A DNA stretch of 64,000 nt, taken from JAAXVQ01 sp964604705. GTDB lineage: Bacteria; Oederibacteriota; JAAXVQ01. Below are positions 44,228 through 53,182 of this stretch, piece after piece (within the stretch, counting starts at the first letter, position 1; each line of letters starts with the position of its first letter). A program made the position numbers and the translations under genes. Where the stretch lies: the NCBI GenBank assembly GCA_964604705.1, contig CAZSAP010000012.1, forward strand, positions 33,997-97,996, written 5' to 3'. A model generated the notes under the pieces. It was not told where the DNA came from, did not search any database, and saw only the letters and a list, made by a program, of their open reading frames with translations.

Positions 44228-45163
44228 CTACAGCAGTTTCAACATAGCATCCAGGGAACGAACCGCGCGTGCGCGAATGGCTTCCGGAATCTCAACTGGA
44301 TGGCGGTTGAACTCCAAAGCGTCGGCCACATGCGACAAGGTGGTCATCTTCATGGTGCGGCAGACCATTTTAGAGGAAAGCGGATGGAAGACTTTGCCGG
44401 GATTCTCCAAACGCAAACGGTGCAACAAGCCGACTTCCGTGCCCACAATGTATTCAAGTCCCGGGTCTGTTTTTGCGAACTTAAGCATGCCGGAGGTGGA
44501 GAGAACCGCTTTGGCCAGAGCGCATACCTCCGGCCGACACTCCGGATGGGCGATAAACGTAGCCTGCGGATGTTCCTGCAGCGCGGCCTCGACATCTTTT
44601 ACCCGCAAATTGTTATGCGTGCAACAGCTGCCCGCCCACGGCAAAATGCGCTTGGTCGTATGCCGCGCCACCCAATCGGCCAAATTTTTATCCGGCACAA
44701 AGATGATTTCTTCCTGCGGCAAGGCGTTAACCACCTGGATCGCATTGGCCGAGGTGCAACACACGTCCGCTTCGGCCTTCACCTGGGCCGAAGAATTCAC
44801 ATACGCAACCACGGCGGCGTTGGGATGTTCCTTGCGCGCGCGGATCACATCCTCCGCGGTAACAGTATCGGCCATGGGGCATCCGGCTTCCAACACAGGG
44901 AGCAATACGGTCTTTTGGGGTGAGAGAATCTTGGCGCTTTCGGCCATGAACGTAACCCCGGCAAACACGATCACCGGGGCGTCGGTCTTAGCGGCAATGC
45001 GCGAAAGCTCCAACGAGTCTCCGGAATAATCGGCCGCATCCTGCACTTCATCGATTTGGTAGTTGTGCGCCAAAATAACCGCTTGGCGTTTTTCTTTCCA
45101 AAGCGTCAGCCGGGTACGCGCTTGCTCGAGGGTTTCGGAGGTGGCGGCGGGAGCGGGCTTCAT
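44228..45163 (-). CDS. nadA: quinolinate synthase A
   Basis: A 311-residue Fe-S enzyme that condenses iminoaspartate with dihydroxyacetone phosphate into quinolinate. LAHNYQIDEVQDAADYSGDS is the family N-terminus. The three cluster Cys are in ADVCCTSANA, HPECRPEV and KMVCRTMKM, with AGSCCTHNN between. Its ATG overlaps the panD stop (ATGA), so NAD and pantothenate genes are coupled. Together with nadX it covers the first two steps of de novo NAD synthesis; nadC is not in the window. Confidence 0.95.
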   Translation of the reverse strand: MKPAPAATSETLEQARTRLTLWKEKRQAVILAHNYQIDEVQDAADYSGDSLELSRIAAKTDAPVIVFAGVTFMAESAKILSPQKTVLLPVLEAGCPMADTVTAEDVIRARKEHPNAAVVAYVNSSAQVKAEADVCCTSANAIQVVNALPQEEIIFVPDKNLADWVARHTTKRILPWAGSCCTHNNLRVKDVEAALQEHPQATFIAHPECRPEVCALAKAVLSTSGMLKFAKTDPGLEYIVGTEVGLLHRLRLENPGKVFHPLSSKMVCRTMKMTTLSHVADALEFNRHPVEIPEAIRARAVRSLDAMLKLL

Positions 45164-45573
45164 ACAGCCTTCCCTTTGTGTCCGGCCGGCAACGTTCCGT
45201 AGGTTTTGATCTTATCCACCCGGATCTCCGTGATTTTATTCTGCTTATCCACGAAGACCACGCGCGGTTGAAACGACTTCATTTCCGAATCGTCGACCTC
45301 TGAATACGCCAAAATGATGACCCGGTCATGCTTGGAAAAAAAACGGGCGGCGGCGCCGTTGATGCGAATCTGACCCGAACCGGCCCGACCGGTGATGGTG
45401 TACGTCTCCACCCGCGCACCGTTGTCCAGGTTTAACACGTGTACATGCTCGTAGGGCAGAATATTGGACGCAATCATGAGGTCGCGGTCAATGGTGATGC
45501 TGCCCATGTAGTTCAAATGCGCGCCGGTGACATTGGCGCGGTGGATCTTGGATTTCAACATACTTCTACGCAT
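45160..45573 (-). CDS. panD: aspartate 1-decarboxylase
   Basis: A 137-residue pyruvoyl enzyme that turns aspartate into beta-alanine for pantothenate. The self-cleavage site Gly24-Ser25 in NYMGSITID falls at exactly the usual position when the ATG at 45573 (MRRSMLKSKIH) is used, and GGGAG lies about eight bases upstream of it. The frame to 45615 would run into panC. RVIILAYSEVDDSEMKSFQP is typical of the C-terminus. It follows panC by four bases and overlaps nadA by ATGA. Confidence 0.95.
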   Translation of the reverse strand: MRRSMLKSKIHRANVTGAHLNYMGSITIDRDLMIASNILPYEHVHVLNLDNGARVETYTITGRAGSGQIRINGAAARFFSKHDRVIILAYSEVDDSEMKSFQPRVVFVDKQNKITEIRVDKIKTYGTLPAGHKGKAV

Positions 45574-45577
45574 ACTC

Positions 45578-46438
45578 TCAACTCCCGGTGGGTACATCCA
45601 CCACTGTATTGTCAATCAACCGCGTGCCTCCCAACTTCACGGCCACGGCCACCAACACACGTCCGGATAGAATCATGAGATCTTCCAGTGTGTCGGCATT
45701 TTTTGCCACAACATACTCCACTTCAAACTTCGACTCGGACTTTAAGCGCTTCCGAACCGCGTCCAGGAGCTCCTTGGGATTGCGTTCCCCCACCTGCAAC
45801 ATGCCCTCGGCCAATTTCAGGGATTGGTACACGGCCGGCGCCACGCGTCGATCCTCTTCCGAGAGGTAGGCGTTGCGCGAACTCTTGGCCAGGCCATCGG
45901 CTTCACGCAAGGTCGGCAGCACCACGATCTCGCAGCCCGTGTTTAAATCCATGGCCAAGCGCTTCACCACCAGCGTTTGTTGGTAATCTTTCTGGCCAAA
46001 AAACGCCTTATGCGGACGGACGCAATTGAAAAACTTCAAAACCACTGTGGCCACGCCCTGAAAATGATTGGGGCGTGAAAGGCCGCACATGGTCTGGGTC
46101 AAGCCCGGCCCCACCACCACCGACGTGTCGGACCCTGCCGGATACATTTCTTCCACGGTTGGGGCAAACACCACGTCGGCTTTTTCCGTGGCGACCAAGC
46201 GGAGATCGCGTTTCAAATCCCGCGGATACTTGGCAAAATCTTCGTTGGGACCAAACTGGGTGGGATTGACAAACACACTGACCACCACCCGGTCGCACGC
46301 CTGCCTTGCTGCGTGCACCAAACTCAAATGACCTTCATGCAGGGCGCCCATGGTTGGCACCAAGCCTATGGTCTTCCCGTTTCTACGCCAGCGTTCCACC
46401 AACACACGCATGTCTTTTAACGACAACACCGTTTTCAC
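45578..46438 (-). CDS. panC: pantothenate synthetase
   Basis: A 286-residue ATP-dependent ligase joining pantoate and beta-alanine. LVPTMGALHEGHLSLVHAAR holds the HxGH-type motif of the nucleotidyltransferase fold, FFGQKDYQQTLVVKRL and VVLPTLREADGLAKSSRNAY follow as expected. It ends only four bases before panD, which provides its beta-alanine, and begins 50 bases after panB, which starts the pantoate branch. Length is normal for the family. Confidence 0.96.
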   Translation of the reverse strand: MKTVLSLKDMRVLVERWRRNGKTIGLVPTMGALHEGHLSLVHAARQACDRVVVSVFVNPTQFGPNEDFAKYPRDLKRDLRLVATEKADVVFAPTVEEMYPAGSDTSVVVGPGLTQTMCGLSRPNHFQGVATVVLKFFNCVRPHKAFFGQKDYQQTLVVKRLAMDLNTGCEIVVLPTLREADGLAKSSRNAYLSEEDRRVAPAVYQSLKLAEGMLQVGERNPKELLDAVRKRLKSESKFEVEYVVAKNADTLEDLMILSGRVLVAVAVKLGGTRLIDNTVVDVPTGS

Positions 46439-46488
46439 GGATGCTCACACTCCTTCAGGCTTTCCCTTGGTTTATATCCGGGAGAGCT

Positions 46489-47319
46489 TCACGGACGACG
46501 ACGCTTATCCGATTTGGGTTTGGAACCTCGGCCGGCCGCCTTAGCCTGCGGAAAAACTCCGGCACGTACATCGGACGAAAAGGCCTGCACGGCCTTAATG
46601 GCATCGGCCCCCAACTCCGCGTAGCGCTTTACAAAACACGGAGTAAAATCCACAAACAACCCCAAAAGATCGTACGTCACCAACACTTGCCCGTCACACC
46701 CAGGTCCCGATCCACACCCAATCGTGGGTATGCGCAACGCCCGGGTCACTTCCCGCGCCGAGGCATGATCGGTCTTTTCAATCACCACGGCAAACGCACC
46801 GGCTTTTTCCACGGCTCGCGCATCGGCCAACAACCGCTTGCGCCCGGCCGCATCCACGGCTTGTGTGGCGTAACCGCCCACCTGATGAATGGCCTGGGGA
46901 CAAAGTCCAATATGGGCCATCACCGGAATGTCGGCCCGTACAATGGCCTGAATCACGGGGACCATGTCCACGCCGCCTTCAAGCTTCACGGCATGCGCGC
47001 CGCCTTCTTTGATCAAGCGTCCGGCATTGCGGACGGCGTCTTCCACCGATACCTGATAGGACATAAAGGGCATGTCCACCACCACCAGCGCCTCTCCGGA
47101 ACCACGCACCACCGCGCGGGTATGATGAATCATGTCCTCCAGAGTCACCGGCAAGGTCGTGCGGTGACCAAGCACCACGTTGCCCAGAGAATCCCCGACC
47201 AACATCACCGGGACCTGAGCCCGCGCCAACAACACCGCGACGGTGTAGTCGTAGGCCGTGAGCATGGTGAATTTTTCACCGGTCTTTTTCCATTGGGCCA
47301 ACTGACGGAGGGTGATCAT
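46489..47319 (-). CDS. panB: 3-methyl-2-oxobutanoate hydroxymethyltransferase
   Basis: A 276-residue enzyme making ketopantoate. MLTAYDYTVAVLLARAQV, VGDSLGNVVLGHRTTLPVTL (metal Asp), AVKLEGGVDM and IPTIGCGSGPGCDGQVLVTY are all PanB segments. The C-terminal 15 residues are a basic tail (GRGSKPKSDKRRRP) beyond the usual end, possibly unstructured. It begins two bases after the deoxynucleoside kinase stop. Confidence 0.96.
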   Translation of the reverse strand: MITLRQLAQWKKTGEKFTMLTAYDYTVAVLLARAQVPVMLVGDSLGNVVLGHRTTLPVTLEDMIHHTRAVVRGSGEALVVVDMPFMSYQVSVEDAVRNAGRLIKEGGAHAVKLEGGVDMVPVIQAIVRADIPVMAHIGLCPQAIHQVGGYATQAVDAAGRKRLLADARAVEKAGAFAVVIEKTDHASAREVTRALRIPTIGCGSGPGCDGQVLVTYDLLGLFVDFTPCFVKRYAELGADAIKAVQAFSSDVRAGVFPQAKAAGRGSKPKSDKRRRP

Positions 47320-47321
47320 GA

Positions 47322-47966
47322 CTAAGCGATGTGTCCGCTGGGCTTGTAGTACTGAGTCCCCTTGCCCATCGTACGGATGTATGAAATCAGATCCTGCAGG
47401 TCTTCGGCACTGTGGACAAAATCAATGTCGTTGGTATTCACCACCAGCAACGGTGTTTCCTGGTAGTGAAAGAAATAATAATTGTACGCTTGATTTAAGC
47501 GTTCCAGATAATCCCGGTGAATCCCCTTTTCAAACGTGCGTCCCCGGCGTGTCAACCGCTGAGCAAGCACCTCGGTCGAAGCCTGGAGGTAAATCACCAA
47601 GTCCGGCTTAACAATCTGATCCCGCAAGAGCCCGCACAAACGCTCATACAGATTCAATTCATTTTCTTCCAAGTTCAAGTACGCAAAAATCCGATCCTTG
47701 GCAAACACATAATCGCAGACCAAGTTCCGTCGGAACAAATCTCCCTGGGCAATCTCCATCTGCTGACGATACCGGCTCAGCAAAAAGAAAATCTGGGTTT
47801 GAAACGCATTGCCCCGGATATCTTTATAGAATTTTTCTAGAAACGGGTTCTCATCCGTGGCTTCCAGCACCAGCCGCGCATTAAACGCTTTGGCCAATTG
47901 CTCACATAAGCTGGTTTTGCCCACGCCCAAGACACCTTCCACCGCTATGTAACGGCTTCCGTCCAC
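47322..47966 (-). CDS. deoxynucleoside kinase family protein
   Basis: A 214-residue dNK/Dgk-like kinase that would phosphorylate a salvaged deoxynucleoside. The P-loop is GVLGVGKTS, followed by ENPFLEKFYKD. Then come VCDYVFAKDRIFAYLNL (the DRI-type motif) and LIVYLQ-like DLVIYLQASTEVLAQRLTRR, with RGR in the lid region. The GTG start at 47966 has GAGGTGA eight bases upstream. It sits between folK and panB; such a pairing with folK occurs in several bacteria, but which nucleoside it uses is unknown. Confidence 0.85.
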   Translation of the reverse strand: MDGSRYIAVEGVLGVGKTSLCEQLAKAFNARLVLEATDENPFLEKFYKDIRGNAFQTQIFFLLSRYRQQMEIAQGDLFRRNLVCDYVFAKDRIFAYLNLEENELNLYERLCGLLRDQIVKPDLVIYLQASTEVLAQRLTRRGRTFEKGIHRDYLERLNQAYNYYFFHYQETPLLVVNTNDIDFVHSAEDLQDLISYIRTMGKGTQYYKPSGHIA

Positions 47967-47982
47967 GGAACGTCACCTCGAT

Positions 47983-48543
47983 TTATATATTGGCCCAACG
48001 CGAACCGCCCGCCAACTGCCAGACCCCATGCGGCGAAACCTTCTCAACCAACTCCGCCATGGTTTGATCCAACAACGGATGCCGAACCTCGGGCGCGATC
48101 TCTGCCAATGGAATCAAGGCAAAGGCTCGTTCCGCCAGGCGGGGATGCGGCACCACGAGTTCAGCTTCAGCCAGAATCTGACCTTCATATAATAACAGAT
48201 CCACATCCAGTTCGCGAGGGGCATTGCGTACCCCCACCCGACCGGCCTGGACCTCCAGGCGCTTGCCCAACCGCAACAGCGAAAACGGGGTGAGTGAGGT
48301 ATCCACACCAATGACGGCGTTTACAAACTCCGGCTGCGCCTCCACCCCCACCGGCAACGTCCGGTACAGCGAAGAGGCCGCTGTGACCCGTAAATCTTTT
48401 CGGCGCGCCAAGGCCTGCACCGCGGCCGCCAACTGTTTTTCCGGAGTGCCCAGATTGGCCCCCAAACCCAGATACGCGCGAAAGACCCGCCCGCCGGGTT
48501 TGTATGCTTGTGATTCCGTCGCCTCCGACGTCGTTTCCATCAT
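47983..48543 (-). CDS. folK: 2-amino-4-hydroxy-6-hydroxymethyldihydropteridine diphosphokinase
   Basis: A 186-residue HPPK that transfers pyrophosphate to the pterin alcohol in folate synthesis. AYLGLGANLGTPEKQLAAAV, LYRTLPVG, NAVIGVDT, RNAPRELDVDLLLYEG (metal-binding Asp pair) and VVPHPRLAERAFALIPL are classic. The ATG at 48543 overlaps the stop of the upstream gene (TGATG); the frame upstream to 48654 would lie inside that gene. About 18 residues precede the usual first strand. Confidence 0.93.
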   Translation of the reverse strand: MMETTSEATESQAYKPGGRVFRAYLGLGANLGTPEKQLAAAVQALARRKDLRVTAASSLYRTLPVGVEAQPEFVNAVIGVDTSLTPFSLLRLGKRLEVQAGRVGVRNAPRELDVDLLLYEGQILAEAELVVPHPRLAERAFALIPLAEIAPEVRHPLLDQTMAELVEKVSPHGVWQLAGGSRWANI

Positions 48544-48941
48544 CAACGACGCTCGACATCCTCCGCCGGAGCCGAGACGGTTTCGTCGTGCTCGGTCACT
48601 TCCAACAGCGTCGGACGCGCGGTTTTCCAAGCCGGATAATGTTTGTCCATCCACTCTTTGGCCGCTTCCTGCAAGGTAAGCGACGATCCGGCCTCAAGTT
48701 TTCCAGCCTTCACGAGGTTCTCGGTTTGGAGCCACTTGTAGTTCAACACTTCTTGGTAGATTTCACGTGCTTCCGGTTCCTGAATCACCTTGTGGACCAG
48801 TTCCTTCAGCTTCAAGGTGTACTGTCCGTCCAAAAGGGGTTCGATCACGGCCCGCCAAACATTGTTCCGCGAGATCTCAACATCCACAATGCCGTACCCC
48901 AACATGGTGATGCCTTTTCGATCCAACTTCACCGCGCTCAT
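48543..48941 (-). CDS. hypothetical protein
   Basis: A 132-residue soluble protein of unknown function. It begins MSAVKLDRKGITMLGYGIVD and continues with helical, charged stretches (DGQYTLKLKELVHKVIQEPE, AREIYQEVLNYKWLQTENLV) and an acidic tail. The ATG at 48941 has GAGGTG about seven bases upstream. It lies 36 bases after dapB and overlaps folK by TGATG, so it is certainly translated with them. I do not recognise a family. Confidence 0.6.
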   Translation of the reverse strand: MSAVKLDRKGITMLGYGIVDVEISRNNVWRAVIEPLLDGQYTLKLKELVHKVIQEPEAREIYQEVLNYKWLQTENLVKAGKLEAGSSLTLQEAAKEWMDKHYPAWKTARPTLLEVTEHDETVSAPAEDVERR

Positions 48942-48977
48942 GAAAATCACCTCATTTCATAACGAACCCTGCTCTGT

Positions 48978-49787
48978 CTACTTCTTGGCCAACCCCAACA
49001 CGTCGGCCATGGAGTACCAACCGTGCTTCTGCCCGCACAACCAAGCGGCGGCTCGCACCGCCCCGCCGGCAAAGACTTCACGGGAATGCGCCTGGTGCTT
49101 GAACTCCAAACGCTCTTTGGGACCGGCAAACAAAACCGTATGATCACCCACAATATCTCCGCCGCGCACCGCATGCATGCCGATTTCCGCCTGCGTGCGT
49201 ACACCCGTGAGCCCTTCCCGTCCGTGTCGCGCAGCCGTGGCCGAATCCAACTCACGCCCGGAACAAGCTGCGTTGTAAAGCATGATGGCCGTGCCCGAAG
49301 GCGCGTCCTTCTTCTGGTTGTGATGGGCCTCGACAATCTCAATGTCGTAGTTCGCATCCAATATCGCCGCCGCCTGCTCAACCAACAACGACAACAAATT
49401 AACCCCCAGTGAAAAGTTGGCGGAATAAATCACACCTACATTTTCCGCCGCCCACTGCAAAACTTTCTTCTGCTCCTCATTGAGACCGGTGGTTCCCACC
49501 ACCAGGCTGCACTTGTTAGAAACCGCCAAGCGCGCCAAGGCCACCGTGGCTTCCGGGGCTGTGAAGTCAATCACCACCTCACAGTTGGCGATCACCGCTT
49601 CGGGACCGGCGGCGAGCGCTACACCGGCACGCTCAACCCCTGCCAACTCACCGGCATCACTGCCGAGCAAAGGGTGACCGGGACGTTCCCAAGCCGCGGC
49701 CAACGTGAGTCCAGGGTGTTTCAACACCATGCTCACCAAGGCACGTCCCATGCGTCCAGCGGCGCCTGCAATCCCAACCCGTTTCAT
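48978..49787 (-). CDS. dapB: 4-hydroxy-tetrahydrodipicolinate reductase
   Basis: A 269-residue NAD(P)H reductase of the lysine/diaminopimelate pathway. RVGIAGAAGRMGRALVSMVL is the nucleotide site, VVGTTGLNEEQ and SANFSLGVNLL follow, and EAHHNQKKDAPSGTA holds the catalytic His-His and Lys. It begins two bases after dapA, which makes its substrate. Length is standard. Confidence 0.96.
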   Translation of the reverse strand: MKRVGIAGAAGRMGRALVSMVLKHPGLTLAAAWERPGHPLLGSDAGELAGVERAGVALAAGPEAVIANCEVVIDFTAPEATVALARLAVSNKCSLVVGTTGLNEEQKKVLQWAAENVGVIYSANFSLGVNLLSLLVEQAAAILDANYDIEIVEAHHNQKKDAPSGTAIMLYNAACSGRELDSATAARHGREGLTGVRTQAEIGMHAVRGGDIVGDHTVLFAGPKERLEFKHQAHSREVFAGGAVRAAAWLCGQKHGWYSMADVLGLAKK

Positions 49788-49789
49788 AA

Positions 49790-50677
49790 TTATCCCCGCC
49801 CTTTCAGCAAACCGTACTGTTCAATGGCCTGCCGCACTTTGATGCGCGTAGCCTCGGTAACGGTCACCAGCGGCAACCGCAACTCTTGTGAGCACAGGCC
49901 CATCATCTCCATGGCCGCCTTTACGGGTGCCGGATTGGTCTCCAGGAACATGGCGCGAATCAACGGCAACATGCGCTCGTGCAAGGGCAACGCGGCGCGG
50001 AAATCGCCTTCCAGGCACGCGGCCACGATATCGGCCGTCTGGCGCGGCGCGATGTTGGCCACCACGGAAATCACGCCTTTGCCCCCTACGGCCATAAGCG
50101 GCAGGGTCAAGGCATCATCGCCGGACAGAATTGCCACCCGGTCACCGATCAAGGAGTGCAATGTGCTCATTTGTTCCAAATTGCCCGAGGCCTCTTTAAC
50201 CCCCACCAGCAAGGGGCAGGCGTCGGCAATGCGCGCAATGGTCTCAGGCAAAACATTGACCGCCGTCCGACTCTGGATGTTGTACAAGACAAACGGGAAA
50301 TGGGTGGCCTCGGCAATGGCCAAGAAATGGCGGTAAAGACCCTCTTGGGTCGGTTTGTTGTAATAGGGCGCAATCAAAAGCGCACCGTTGGCGCCGACTT
50401 CCTTGGCGGCCTTGGTCAGCTCAATGGCTTCAGTGGTGTTGTTGGATCCGGTTCCGGCCATAACCTGGACCCGCCCGGCGGCGGTTTGCACCGTCAGTTC
50501 AATGACACGACGATGTTCAGCCATGGTAAGCGTAGCCGATTCGCCCGTAGTGCCGCAGGGCACCAAAACGTTCGTCCCATTGGCAATTTGAAACTCGACC
50601 AAGTCACGCAAGCGTGCTTCGTCTACCCGGTTGTTGGAGAAGGGCGTGACCAACGCCACCATGGAACCTTTAAACAT
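49790..50677 (-). CDS. dapA: 4-hydroxy-tetrahydrodipicolinate synthase
   Basis: A 295-residue TIM-barrel aldolase that condenses pyruvate with aspartate semialdehyde. MVALVTPFSNNRVDE, VPCGTTGESATL, VLYNIQSRTAVNV (Tyr) and LLVGVKEASGNLEQM (Schiff-base Lys) are all present. It is separated from dapF by 220 bases that hold a nested repeat element, but remains on the same strand. The Asn-Ile-Gln version of the usual YNxPxR segment is a small oddity: IQSR in place of the common VPxR. Confidence 0.95.
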   Translation of the reverse strand: MFKGSMVALVTPFSNNRVDEARLRDLVEFQIANGTNVLVPCGTTGESATLTMAEHRRVIELTVQTAAGRVQVMAGTGSNNTTEAIELTKAAKEVGANGALLIAPYYNKPTQEGLYRHFLAIAEATHFPFVLYNIQSRTAVNVLPETIARIADACPLLVGVKEASGNLEQMSTLHSLIGDRVAILSGDDALTLPLMAVGGKGVISVVANIAPRQTADIVAACLEGDFRAALPLHERMLPLIRAMFLETNPAPVKAAMEMMGLCSQELRLPLVTVTEATRIKVRQAIEQYGLLKGRG

Positions 50678-50757
50678 CTTCTTGCCTCCGTTATAAAAAC
50701 GTAATCCGATTTCTCACGAACCGGTTTGTTGCCTCTTATTAAAACCTCTGTTGCTGC

Positions 50758-50892
50758 CGCTTCGGTCGCTGTGCATTGTTCGCAGTGAGGACTGTCCGAG
50801 CACCGATGGCTACCCGGGTTGCATAAAGCACATCTATTTTCCAGCGGTGGTTGCGAGTTCCGCAGCCAGAACAGGGCACAGTGGCCGAAGCG
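50758..50892 (+). repeat. nested inverted-repeat element, family B copy 1
   Basis: Arms CGCTTCGGTCGCTGTGC (50758-50774) and its partner (50876-50892) pair over 17 bases with two positions that become G-U on the plus strand. The inside begins with GCAG TGAGGA CTGT (50782-50795) then CCGAGC, and ends with GCGAGTTCCGCAGC (50853-50866). Both stretches recur at 53183-53275, whereas the arms do not. It starts six bases past the dapF stop, in the dapF-dapA gap. Confidence 0.7.
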
Positions 50893-50897
50893 CTCTG

Positions 50898-51749
50898 CTA
50901 CCCTCGGCTTTTCTCCACATCAAAGGCCAGCGCCTCATCGGAGAGCTCGCCCCAAAATACCAACCGGGCTTCCCCGGTCTGAAACACATTGGCAAACCCT
51001 TGCGGGGTAAGTTCAAATTCCACTTTCAACGGCAACCCGCTCTGGGTGATCACATTCACCGGCGATTGAACCCACCCGCGTTTGGCCGCACACAATGCCG
51101 CGGCGGCCGAACCGGTCCCGCAGGCCAGGGTCTCGCCCTCCACGCCGCGTTCGTACGTGCGAATCAAAAGCTCGTGCGGATTCACCACTTGGGCAAAATT
51201 CACATTGGTTCCGGCAGGCTGAAACTGAGCGTGGTAGCGAATCTCGTGGCCCAGCAACTCAACCGGTTCGTGTTCCACTTCGGAGGAATACAGCACCGCG
51301 TGCGGAACGCCGGTATCCACAAAGTCGTACTCGCGTTCGCCTTGGCTGGTGACCAAGGTCTGTCCGGAACGCCACTGCTCCGGCGTGCGCAACCCCAAGC
51401 GGACTTGGTCTCCTTGTACCAGGGCGCGATAACGCCCCGACGGTGCGGTAAAGCTTAGCTCGCGTCCTTCTTTTCCTGCGCCCACCAAGACCGCAAAGCG
51501 GGAAATGCAACGCCCGCCGTTCCCGCACATGGCCGCTTCCGAGCCGTCGGCATTAAAATAGCGCATGGTAAAGTCCGCATCCGGGGACGTCCCCAAAAGC
51601 ATGACCCCGTCGGCACCTACGGAAAACCGCGGAGTGCAGACACGGCGAATCCAATCCGGCGACACGTCGGTCATGATTTGGGCGCGATTGTCAACCACCA
51701 CAAAATCATTGGCCGCGCCTGACATTTTTGCAAAGCGTAACGTGGGCAT
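50898..51749 (-). CDS. dapF: diaminopimelate epimerase
   Basis: A 283-residue cofactor-free racemase turning LL- into meso-diaminopimelate. The two catalytic Cys are in AAMCGNGGRCISRF and TLACGTGSAAAAL. MSGAANDFVVVDNR at the start matches the family (KMxGxGNDFxxxD). The ATG at 51749 was chosen because AAGGTGA lies six bases upstream at the lysA stop; a GTG at 51758 is possible. Just past its stop lies the element at 50758-50892. Confidence 0.95.
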   Translation of the reverse strand: MPTLRFAKMSGAANDFVVVDNRAQIMTDVSPDWIRRVCTPRFSVGADGVMLLGTSPDADFTMRYFNADGSEAAMCGNGGRCISRFAVLVGAGKEGRELSFTAPSGRYRALVQGDQVRLGLRTPEQWRSGQTLVTSQGEREYDFVDTGVPHAVLYSSEVEHEPVELLGHEIRYHAQFQPAGTNVNFAQVVNPHELLIRTYERGVEGETLACGTGSAAAALCAAKRGWVQSPVNVITQSGLPLKVEFELTPQGFANVFQTGEARLVFWGELSDEALAFDVEKSRG

Positions 51750-51759
51750 ACCACTCACC

Positions 51760-53031
51760 TTATTTCTTCATCTTGAACGTCTTCACACCCTGGGCTTCGG
51801 TGGCCAAAATATCCTGCATGGTCTCACGGCGCCGAATCACCGTCGACTTGGTTCCCGCAACCAGCACCTCGGCCGCACGCCGGCGCGAATTGTAATTGGA
51901 AGCCATGGCCATGCCATAGGCCCCGGCGCTGCGCACGGCCAAAACATCGCCTTCTTCCAGGCGCGGCAAATGCCGCTCCTTGCCGAGAAAATCTCCGGAT
52001 TCGCAAATGGGTCCGACCACGTCGCACAACACCGTACTTGCAGACCGGCTCTTCTTCACCGGCACGATCTGGTGATGGGCATGATAGAGACTGGGACGGA
52101 TCAAATCGTTCATGCCCGCATCCACAATCACAAACGACTTCACATGCCCGCGCTTGACGTACTGCACCGTCGTGAGAAGAATCCCGGCATTGCCCACGAT
52201 GAAGCGGCCCGGCTCAAGAATCAGCTTGCAGCCCAACGGCTTGAGCAAAGGTATCACCGCTTTGGCAAACGCATCCGCGGTTTGCGGTGTTTCTTCATTG
52301 TATATGATGCCAAGACCGCCACCCATGTTGAAATACTCAATGGCATGCCCGGCTCCGCGCAAATCCTTTAACAATACCGCCAAACGTTTCAACGCCTGCA
52401 GGTACGGGGTCACGCTGGTGATCTGCGAACCTATGTGCATGTGCACACCAACGGCCTGTATGTGTTTCAGTTTCTTCGCCTCGTTGAACAACCCGATCGC
52501 AATGGGGATCGAAAGCCCAAATTTATTCTCTTTGGTTCCCGTGGTGATGTAATGATGTGTTTTGGCATCCACGTCCGGGTTGATCCGCAACGCCACCCGG
52601 GCGGAACATTTCAACTGTCCGGCCACATGGTTGATCCGTCGCAACTCCGGTTCGGACTCGACGTTGAACATCAAGATCCCGGCCCGCAGCGCCTCGGCGA
52701 TTTCCTCGCGGGTCTTGCCCACCCCGGCATACACAATGCGCTCGGGAGGCACGCCCACAACTTGAGCTCGTGTCAGTTCCCCGCCCGAAACAATATCCAT
52801 GCCGGCACCCTGCCCGGCCAATTCCGAAAGAATGGAGAGGTTGGAGTTGGCCTTGACGGAGTAGCAAATCAAGGGGTTCATGTCCGCAAATGCGGATTGT
52901 ATCTTGTGAAAATGGGAGAGTAAGGTGCGCTGGCTGTACACATACAGCGGCGTCCCGTGGGTCTTTACCAGACGTGCCACGGGCACATCCTCGCAATGCA
53001 ATTCACCTTGTTTAAACTTAAAATCATCCAT
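51760..53031 (-). CDS. lysA: diaminopimelate decarboxylase
   Basis: A 423-residue PLP enzyme for the last step of lysine synthesis. ICYSVKANSNLSIL carries the PLP Lys. VGVHMHIGSQIT and MGGGLGIIYNEE follow, and GPICESGDFLGKERHLP holds the second-domain catalytic Cys. It is the first gene of the long run lysA-dapF-dapA-dapB-folK-panBCD-nadA, with a sigma70-like promoter upstream (53101-53129). Confidence 0.96.
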   Translation of the reverse strand: MDDFKFKQGELHCEDVPVARLVKTHGTPLYVYSQRTLLSHFHKIQSAFADMNPLICYSVKANSNLSILSELAGQGAGMDIVSGGELTRAQVVGVPPERIVYAGVGKTREEIAEALRAGILMFNVESEPELRRINHVAGQLKCSARVALRINPDVDAKTHHYITTGTKENKFGLSIPIAIGLFNEAKKLKHIQAVGVHMHIGSQITSVTPYLQALKRLAVLLKDLRGAGHAIEYFNMGGGLGIIYNEETPQTADAFAKAVIPLLKPLGCKLILEPGRFIVGNAGILLTTVQYVKRGHVKSFVIVDAGMNDLIRPSLYHAHHQIVPVKKSRSASTVLCDVVGPICESGDFLGKERHLPRLEEGDVLAVRSAGAYGMAMASNYNSRRRAAEVLVAGTKSTVIRRRETMQDILATEAQGVKTFKMKK

Positions 53032-53100
53032 GGCCCAACCGCTCCTTCTCGCCCTAAATGCCCTTGTCCGGAGACATTACAAAAACGTAAAATAAAGGGA

Positions 53101-53129
53101 AATGTAACATACCCCCACCCCCTTGTCAA
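53101..53129 (-). promoter_or_regulatory. sigma70-like promoter of the lysA operon
   Basis: On the minus strand TTGACA (53124-53129) and TACATT (53101-53106) lie 17 bp apart, about 70 bases before the lysA ATG. The -35 is a perfect match and the -10 has five of six consensus bases. Confidence 0.75.
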
Positions 53130-53182
53130 TGAGAGGGCCGGGATTTCAACAACGCTAATTTTTCAGCGATCAAACCCTACGT

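Noticed and set aside
50758..50892. Family B element as a plain dapF terminator
   Set aside because: It lacks a T-run after the outer stem, is over 130 bases long and its core recurs at 53183-53275, where a separate terminator already exists.
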